Made by a program: the position numbers and the translations under genes. Below are positions 56,038 through 64,000 of a stretch of DNA of 64,000 nt, one piece after another (position 1 is the stretch's first letter; each line of letters opens with the position of its first letter). Location: the NCBI GenBank assembly GCA_946811695.1, contig OX328125.1, positions 107,987,715 to 108,051,714 of the forward strand, in the 5' to 3' direction. The notes under the pieces were generated by a model. That model was not told where the DNA came from, made no database searches, and saw only the letters and a list, made by a program, of their open reading frames with translations. The stretch comes from Gonocerus acuteangulatus (lineage: Eukaryota > Arthropoda > Insecta > Hemiptera > Coreidae).

Positions 56038-59000
56038 GGGAGAGGAATTAAAATAGATGATGAAGTAGGTTAAAAGGAGAGAAAATATGTTGTAATAACG
56101 GCTGTTTTGATTTAGACACCTTTGGGAGTGCCTAAAATAAATTATTTTCAAGTCATCAAGCGTTATTCATATTTAATTAGCTTTGCTATTTTTATTTATT
56201 GCTTCTTTTTTTTTATTCATTCTTATAAAGAATTATTTCTGAATTTAACGTAGATTTGTGTTTTACTTTTTGACAAACAAAAAAAAAAATATAAATGAAT
56301 GATAAAGAAAAATATTTTGTTAATATGAAGCTTTAGAGGAGTAAATGTAAAAAAAAAAGATATGTTGAAAAGTAGCTGGAAATATTTGTATATGGTGTTG
56401 TTAGTATATGAGATTACTAACTATTAGCTTTTCGGGTCCATGAATCTATTACGTATGTATAGTAATGCTTTATGTTTTATATTACTATAGATATTAGACA
56501 ACTCAAAATATTAACAAAAGAAAAAGTTGAAAAAAAAAAATATATGTGTTTTAGAAATCAAATTGTGGTATCACATAATTTTTAAGTCTATAAAATAATA
56601 ATTGTTTTGTTTCTTTCTTATTTTGAACTCGATTATTAAAAAAAAAAATGACAAAATACAAAAAGATATGATTACAAATCAATCCCAGATTAAATGTTTG
56701 ATATTTGTATTTGTGTGGTAGGTCTATGTGAAACTATCATGTGTTATTTCTCGCGATCTATGTGTGTTTAATGTGTATTATTATCAAGACCAATTGCTGC
56801 GGGAGAAATGTTAGAATCGTATGCGTATCAAATTTATTCATTTACATAACATTAATCATAACTTTTTTTCTGCTATCTAATTTGCGAACTAAATTTCCAT
56901 AATTGTTTATAAAAGTGTTAACACCCTTTTCGAATTATATATTGCTCCTTTTTATTTTTGTTTCTCGATAATCATAAATTTGTGTAGTAATTGCATTTAA
57001 TGCAACTAAAAATGAAAAAGTGACTAGGCTGTTAAGTAAAGGAAATTGTTGACTTAAAATAAATGTCTTACTTTTTAACGTCTTGTTAAGAATTAATTGA
57101 TTTAAAAAAAAATATGAATCATGTGCCAAAATCGCGTACAGTATTGTGCTGCTGTGAAATGTTAAATTATTGGAATTTTAGACTGTTAAAATTTGAACTG
57201 TGCCAAGAATCTGCTCATTTTAAGGAGGAAATTTTTGCTTCAATACTCCAATTATTATTTATTATTAATTACTTAGTAATTTATTCTATTAGTGTACTTA
57301 ATTGATATTCTGCTGTGATTTTATTTGTTCTAATTTTTTTTTTTTTTTCTGGTTTTGTGTTTAGTTTGTTTTTATGTTAAATTTTATTACGGCTTTTGTT
57401 ATTAGATAATGTTCTTATCTAAATTGTATAAACATATCTTGAGTTAGACATATCATTGTCTTTGTACCTTTTATCCTACCAACTTGTACATAAATCTAGC
57501 AGATACACACAAATAGATTTATCTATCAAATTGTTATATAAGTTTTATTTATTAATTTTTTTTTTTTTTGTATTTATATTCTATTATATTTTATATATAA
57601 TCTTTAAAAACTGATGTCCGATTTCTAGTTTAGGGAAAAGGAAAGACTAACAGTTTACAGTTTATTAGACAATCAATAGAATTAATCTCGTAGAGATGTA
57701 TATTTGTGTATCTTAACTTGTATCCAGCGGTACTTAAGTTTAGAAATTCTATCCCTTCCTATAGTTCCCTCGTTTTTCTAGAGCTTTTCGTTCGGACTTA
57801 GTATTTATTTATTTACAATTTTAGATTAATGGAATTTATTTATCTCGTAACTCTTATCTGAGTGCTTTTATCACTGACTTAGCTCTAGGAAAATGCGGCG
57901 TATTTTAGCGCCATTGCAAGTTCTATATAGCACTTTTACTGAGATTAAGTGGAAACGGTTAATAAATAATCGGTGTGTAGATTAGAGCGAATGTGCGTAC
58001 TTGGATTAGTTATATATCTACATGTTTACATACACATCTTTCAAGACTTTGTATGTACGCACGTATTTATATCTTAGTGGAAAAACTTCTTGTCCACTCA
58101 TTTAAGCATACATTTAAGAGGTTTGTAATGTTTTATTCATTTTTTAATTCACATTATAGTTTTAATTGAATAATGTAAGCCTGTGGTTTTCTGCTCTGAG
58201 GCTGGAGAACGAAAAGCATAGATGTGAAGTTAATTTGGACTCTACTATTGGGCATTACTATTACTATATTAGGCTTTTGTTATCCGTTATTACATTCAGA
58301 GCTATCTTTAATTGTTATGCAAATACTTAGCCTTGTAGTACGAATTGTTTAGCATTACCTTTTTCCCAACATTTTCACAGATCATTTACTGTTTTCATGA
58401 AGACTGTCTTTATTTTTTATTGTTTAATTTTATTTACTTCTCAATTATTGATATTTGTTCAATCCTTTCCTATGTAAAACCTTCCAAAAGACAATTCGAC
58501 TAGTTCTTTTTCCGTTTTGTTTTAACATTTTTGTCAGTAGTTTGTTTTTCATCGGACGTCTTCCTGATGTTGCTTGCCCCTCCCCCCTCTTCCTCCTTGG
58601 GCTGCCATTTCGTTTCGTTGTGCATCAAACTCCTAATCTAGTCGACTTGCGAGTAATTTGTTAAGAATCGTAATAAATCTAGAATAATGAGTTAATTTTC
58701 TTCTGAATTAGTCTGATTGTCTTGATTAAAGCACATTGAGTGAATATCGAGTTAATGGTTTACTCATCCCTTTGAATAGAATTACGTTCGGTATTATATT
58801 TTCTTTTTTATCATCTGTTTGTTGCGCGTATTGGATTGTATTAAGATTGCAAGCGGTTAAACTGTGGTTCTCAATACGACTGGTCACTTAGGATCTATAT
58901 AGATGTTTATTACTAGATAATATTCACTAATTGAAATGACAATTCTCTCTCTCAATGCATCAGCTTATCAAAACAAATAGACCTAGATGTATTTAATGAC

Positions 59001-60984
59001 AGAAGATAATATTATGTTTTTCACTTATATCTGAATGTGTGCACTTGTCTTCATTTTTATAAATATGATATATATATATGTTCTAGTGATTATGTCACCC
59101 CCTCCCCTTGGCCCAAAGTGTTAGGAAGTCTTGCGATAGACCTTATTAGCAAAACTACTTCAACATGACTATATTCGAATCCTATTATCTCTCTTCCATA
59201 TTTGACAATTTCAATTTTAAAAAATATATATGAAAAAAAAAACAAAAAAAAAACACCAAAGTTAAGATCTCTCTCTAACTGGAACACCTAATTTAAAATT
59301 GATTTGCTCCCCTACCTCGACATTTATATGTGTATATTGTAAAGGCTGCCTTGAGATCGTTTATTTTTAGTATCAACTTCCTTAATTTCTAAAATTTTTA
59401 AAGACAATATTTTTTCAATAGCTAAAGTTATTTGACCACATGTAAAATGCATTTATCTGTTTTAATCACAAAAAATAAATAAATAAAAAATAATAAAAAA
59501 GAAAGAAAAGCAAATGCTTTTATAACTTTTTTAATAAATTTAGCATTTGACTGTTTATTTTTGAATTGTTAAACTTTTAAGTGTACGAGCACTAGGTGGC
59601 TCCTAAGTTAGTTAATGAGAATTAGCCTTAAAGCCTTCAACGCAGACAGGGTCAAATCGCATACAAATCTAGGTGTGATTTAATATCATTACTATAACCA
59701 TGTCTTTCAATTATATACAAAACAAGTAATCTCTTTCGATACTATTTATGTTCGAAAAGTTAAATCTTATATTAATTTGTAATTTTCCATTCTTGTAATC
59801 TCATAGGAAGCTTAATAGTATCGGTTCGATAATCTCATAGAGTAAACGGAAGCTTTTTTATTTTTTATATATTTGTTAATTTAAGTTTTTGATCATTGAA
59901 TATCCACATTGGATGTACATGGTTCTATAAATAAAGACAACATTTATAACTAATTATTACAGTTAAGACTAGTCAGTTTAATCAGATGTTAAATGTATAA
60001 ATAAGGGGTATTTATGGGAGGGGATGAAACGTATTTATTTTTATTTATAACTAACTGATGGTATTGAATATTTAATTTTTTGAGTATAAAATATATATAT
60101 ATAAATATAATTATATATGCATATACAGCTTTATATGAGAAGTTTTTAGATCTGTAGATATTGTCAAACGTAATAATTATTAAACATCAATGTATTTGTT
60201 GTAAGATGAAGAATGAAAGATGAAGTTAGTAACCGGTGTTGTTCATGATGTTGCCAGTTATCTTAAGCTCTATTCTATTCCACGTTTCTTCAATAAGGAA
60301 TTTTCATATCATTTACCATATCGGTCCTTAGAATATTGTAGCAAGTATGTTTTTACCTCATGGAAATTTATACATATCCTATTTTCATTTCATGTAGTTT
60401 AGTATTTAGTCAATGAAGGTTGTGTATTTTGTGTCAAAGTGTAATGACAATATTCTTCCAACATATCCTTGTGTCAATGTGCCAAATTTTATTACTTCCT
60501 CTTAAATGACAACATCATGATATATTCATAAATTTATAGGTGTCGAATAATAGAATTATTTTTGGCTTCCTCTCATTTAATTGTTATTACATTAAAGTTA
60601 AAATTATATAATTGTGGTCAAGCTTAATGTGTAAATGAGTCGTTTTTAGAATATTTATGGTTATTAGAGAATTGTATTTATGGGAGAATAGCCACGTTTC
60701 CAGACTGTGATAATATATGAAAAACCTTTGAGATTTGGGCATCTGTGATGTGAGTATTCGACTCATCTGTATTCTATGACATCCCAGTGTAATTATATTT
60801 TGTAATATCTTCCCATATGATGTGGAAATAGCTAATTCTCCCATATTTTACATTAAAAATGTCTAATAATTAATATAGCTGGCAATAATGTTATTAATTT
60901 TTATCTCACATTGAAAAAAAGACATAATTGTATTATTAATATAAATATTTGTTATATATAAAGCATTTATCTTTTCTTTTATCT

Positions 60985-62005
60985 TCTCCACCTACTTCTT
61001 GATCCCATCACCTTCTCCGTCTACTTCTTAGGGTGTACCTACATTGGCCCCGATCCGATAGCCACCGACTCACGTTAGAAAAACAAACACGAGCTTCGCA
61101 ATGGAGGCGCCTACATTGGTCCCTACCCAACCCGATCCGATGGCCACCAATTCTCAGCCATTCAAACTTGTTTGTTTCTTGACTGATATAAGACAACCGA
61201 CGCAAAATGGTGCCAAACGACATATATGGTTTTAAAAACAGTCTACCACTCAAACGATTTCAATGCATTTGTTTTTTAAATGAAAGCTAATAAAATTTAG
61301 AACAAGTTTGTCTAGTCAAATTTTTGTTTTTTGTTTCGCTTGTTTATTAAATTATGTGGAAAGATGTTTATAACCTTCTAGCTACCTTAGTTATAAATTA
61401 TTTTAAAATATGAATACTAATGCCTCTCTAATAGTACAGTAACAGTTAGAAATTAACTGATATGCTAAGATTTTTTTTCGGGACTGATATCTGGAAGATT
61501 AATTGGCCTCTCAACTCCTCCTTAATATCTCCAACAAGGTAATCAAAGGTTTCTATGCTTATTAGGTGGTATTTCTTATAATCACTCATTTTCACTTCAC
61601 TACGAGGTCATTACTGACAAGCTGCGACTAGATCGGGTCGGGACCAATGTATGCACTCACGTTGGCCGTTGTCAATGAAACGATATTGGATCGGGAGAAA
61701 TACGGGTCTAATGTAGGTGTACCCTTACTCCCATCATCTTCTCCGTCTACTTCTTGCTCCCATCACCTTCTTCGTGCTCCCATCACCTTCTCCGTCTACT
61801 TCGTGCTTCCATCACCTAATCCGTCTACTTCTTGCTCCCATCACCTACTCCGTCTACTTCTTGCTCCCATCACCTTCTCAGTCTATTTCGTGCTCCCATC
61901 ACCTACTCAGTCTACTTCGTGCTCCCATCACCTTCTCTGTCTACTTCTTGCTCCCATCACCTTCTCCGTTTACTTCTTGCTCCTATCATCCCGCCTGAAT
62001 CTGCC
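60985..62005. repeat. 29-bp minisatellite, split by a MITE
   Basis: The unit cttctccgtctacttcttgc plus tcccatcac (29 bp) begins at about 60985, is cut at 61030 by an inserted element and resumes at 61725, continuing for about nine more copies. Since 29 is not a multiple of three, three overlapping frames all appear open. These are not genes. Confidence 0.9.
61031..61724. mobile_element. PIF/Harbinger-like MITE in the 29-bp minisatellite
   Basis: A 694-bp insertion starting gggtgtacctacattggccc and ending with the imperfect complement (gggtctaatgtaggtgtaccc), flanked by TTA on both sides (61028-61030 and 61725-61727). A 3-bp TTA/TAA duplication and G-rich TIRs are the mark of PIF/Harbinger elements. 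Subterminal gatcgggt and gatccgat blocks are repeated inside both ends. No transposase frame. The insertion point is exact because the minisatellite unit continues across it. Confidence 0.8.
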
Positions 62006-63010
62006 CTACACTTAACCAATGTATGGACACGTGTAATTTTTCTTCCAATATCATTAGTTTCCCAATAGGAAGTTCTGTTAGATGATTAATTTACCAACTA
62101 AAACCAACTCGTATTAATACAAATAGAACCTAAGATATTTAAAAAACACTTGAATATTGTACTAAATAGTTTGAAAGCCTTTAAAATTTTTCTCTATGGA
62201 TTTTAGAAGCCCTAACTTTGTTTCCCATTTTCTTTTTTGAATACTTAATCTTTCTTTAATTGAACCATCAAATTGTCTCTGCATAAACACGATCCTGAAT
62301 ACACTTTATGAAGAATGTTCCTCCAAATACCTTACAAATGTATTTATATTTGTTATTTTTTTAGATATATCTATTTTTATATGCACAAAATTTATTGAAT
62401 AAAGTTAATTCTTCCAGAGTACTTTCCTTGAGTGAAGCTTTAGTTTAGAGTTAGTTTCTATTTTTCCTTCAAGCTTATTATAATATTATTAGCATCACTC
62501 TTGCAAAATTCTAACTGTTTCATTATCTGCGAAGTGATTTATGTCTTCTAAATCGTAAATAATAAAATATATTTTGCAAGATTCTTTAGGAAAAAAGGAG
62601 TATCACCCAATATTATTTAGATTATTATCAACAAATAACTTCTTTCTATAAAATGCATTTTTACTAGGCCTTTCAATACAAATGCAATTTTATCAGTAAG
62701 CATTTCTATACATATGTAGTTTTACTAGTTGGTCTATCTCTGCATATGTAATTTTATTTGTATGCCTGATAGACGTTTGCCATCTTGACATGCCCCACAA
62801 TTCAATGAACATTAGCGTAGGGGGAGAGTTTCTGACATTTACCGATGGGATTCTACAAGGACCAATCACAAGTCCTTTATTACTGTAGTTATTTTTAGCA
62901 CTTTCCTCAGAAGGAAAGTAGCTATTGAGGTTGGACTCATGACGGAATTTTTGAAAAATTTCTTCAAATCTTTATCGATCCTACCTAGTAGACACCAAAA
63001 ATGACCCCCG
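62006..63010. other. AT-rich stretch with a distal poly(A) signal
   Basis: No gene recognised. It contains an AATAAA at 62398-62403 and a repeated phrase of the type ctatacatatgtagttttac near 62650-62755 (three loose copies). It could be the far end of the isoform B 3' UTR or intergenic. Confidence 0.35.
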
Positions 63011-63011
63011 T

Positions 63012-64000
63012 TAAAATTTGTATATATTTTTATTTATTTTTATTATTAGGAGATACAATTCACATGGATGAATGTACATTTATCACAAAATAAAAAATAA
63101 GATGCTAAACACGTCAATTTACAATTGGGCATCTCCTTCACCCTCGTTATTCAGGCTTGGTAACACAACAAGCCTGGTTACTGTAAGACCTAAATAACTT
63201 AAGACCATCAATTTCATAAAATACAACTTAATAAATAAAAACAATAAATAAAATGTAACGATACTTAACAATGATACTCATAAAATAATAACAATAATCA
63301 AATTAACAATACCATTAAAATAATATATAAAAAAAAATAAATCAAATACAGCCAAACCTGGTCTAACTCATATAACCTCATCCACTAGGCCAGAGCTCCT
63401 CTGGAGGTATCTACGTGGTCCCATACAAAATACGTCACATACACACTCACATGCACACACAACAAATTAAAATAAACACAGGTACACAGTGATAAATAAA
63501 TAACTAAAACAAGTAAATAAATAAGGACTACCGACCCTCAACGGCCCGCCCCGGCGAGGAGTGTCCTCCGTCGACTGAAGATGATGCTGGAGCCCTTTAA
63601 AACCCGAAAGGTGATACTTCTCAGCACCCCCATAGGGACACCAAGCTGCCTTAAACTCCTGGCAGAAGCACCGCTCCAAACACCCCTCCAGCTCAATGTA
63701 CAGGACGTTACCTCCACGTCGGTGACAGGCACGCCAAACATTCGGCCCACCGCAAAACGGACAGCGAGTCTCCCATACTTCCGACACTTCTCCCGGTGCA
63801 TCATATCTAGTTCAGTGTTCCCATTAACAATTTGTGCGTGCACAATAGTCGTGTTGCCCTCTTTCATCACAATTATATCAGGCTTCCATCGCCGGCCATC
63901 AGCTCTCAGGACTGTCTCGAGGTGTACCTCGTACCCCCCTCCGGCCAAGGCGCCACCCAGCACATTCACCACAGTATCATGTCTCAAAGAACGAACTCCC
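63012..64000 (-). mobile_element. R2-type non-LTR retrotransposon, 3' part (cut by window edge)
   Basis: The coding end lies on the minus strand (64000-63538), followed by a 3' UTR of about 500 bp that closes in an A-rich tail (aataataaaaataaataaaa, complement of 63034-63053). The rest of the element lies beyond the window. By family knowledge R2-type elements use a single protein with RT and a restriction-like endonuclease and often insert at specific sites. Confidence 0.65.
63538..64000 (-). CDS. R2-type restriction-like endonuclease domain, C-terminal, partial
   Basis: The frame is open from the window edge to a stop at about 63538. It reads R-S-L-R-H-D-T-V-V-N-V-L, then a G-G-G-Y-E-V stretch, then R-R-W-K-P-D-I-I-V carrying the PD of the PD-(D/E)xK fold, then a V-H-A-Q-I strand with the usual downstream position, and C-R-K-Y-G-R-L-A-V-R-F. 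That order matches the endonuclease at the C-terminus of R2/R4-type LINE proteins. The usual acidic residue after V appears as His here, which may mean an inactive site or a family variant. The ATG-like start proposed at 63987 is TTG, so the true start lies outside. Confidence 0.65.
   Translation of the reverse strand, partial: GVRSLRHDTVVNVLGGALAGGGYEVHLETVLRADGRRWKPDIIVMKEGNTTIVHAQIVNGNTELDMMHREKCRKYGRLAVRFAVGRMFGVPVTDVEVTSCTLSWRGVWSGASARSLRQLGVPMGVLRSITFRVLKGSSIIFSRRRTLLAGAGR

Larger units (their letters stand above)
55322..61027 (+). other. mub: Candidate long 3' UTR of PCBP isoform B
   Basis: After the distal stop comes about 5.7 kb of very AT-rich sequence with no convincing gene. It contains two long (TA)n tracts, many TGTATA/TGTAAATA-type motifs (Pumilio-like sites; by pattern only) and an AATAAA at 59930. 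Long AT-rich 3' UTRs are usual for neural RNA-binding protein genes. Where transcription stops cannot be read from the sequence. Confidence 0.45.

Noticed and set aside
61647..62068. Three overlapping Ser/His/Leu-rich frames
   Set aside because: They come from the 29-bp minisatellite read in three phases.

Overview
The window looks like intron-rich arthropod nuclear DNA. It is strongly AT-rich, full of long (TA)n tracts and poly(A/T) tails, and carries decayed copies of many eukaryotic transposon classes. I see no bacterial or phage signature. The order cannot be assigned from the sequence alone.

One host gene dominates: a plus-strand poly(rC)-binding protein of the PCBP/hnRNP E family (Drosophila mushroom-body expressed, mub). 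I place its coding exons at 13431-13499, 16344-16400, 17863-17979, 21242-21514, 25733-25861, 32925-32957 (a 33-nt microexon), 38646-38736, 44744-44897, 46912-47040, and then one of two alternative last exons, 51071-51410 or 55237-55321. All junctions are GT-AG and all phases close, giving predicted proteins of about 463 or 378 residues with three KH domains (GKKG, GKGG and GKGG loops). An in-frame stop lies 54 nt upstream of the ATG.

Upstream, 1-13 kb is repeat-rich: a decayed R1-like reverse transcriptase, several tRNA-derived SINEs, a dispersed family with a GC-rich head and an RTE-like tail ending in (TA)n, a palindromic foldback, a Helentron-like end, and an antisense non-LTR RNase H fragment.

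The introns hold nearly all the rest. Intron 1 has a TIR MITE, an 86-bp minisatellite and a broken Helentron. Intron 2 has a 40-bp satellite organised into about 125-bp higher-order units. Intron 3 has piggyBac-like and foldback repeats. Intron 4 has a nearly complete jockey-like RT/RNase H segment. Intron 5 has a MITE and two minisatellites (21 and 84 bp, both multiples of three). Intron 6 has a tRNA-SINE, a Tigger/pogo transposase and a Helentron-like end. Intron 7 has an errantivirus-like element rearranged into a 3.9-kb snapback palindrome with two opposed LTRs, plus a Tigger fragment, possibly inside a hAT-like element. Intron 9 has two minisatellites and a TIR element.

Between the two last exons lies a foldback palindrome with a piggyBac-like MITE inserted at TTAA. 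Past the distal stop are several kilobases of very AT-rich candidate 3' UTR, a 29-bp minisatellite split by a Harbinger-like MITE, and, at the window edge, the C-terminal endonuclease region of an R2-type retrotransposon on the minus strand.

The most unusual items are the snapback errantivirus, the pair of palindromic elements that are inside-out versions of each other, the nested insertions with readable target duplications, and the alternative-splicing architecture of the PCBP gene (microexon, in-frame exon extension, two last exons).
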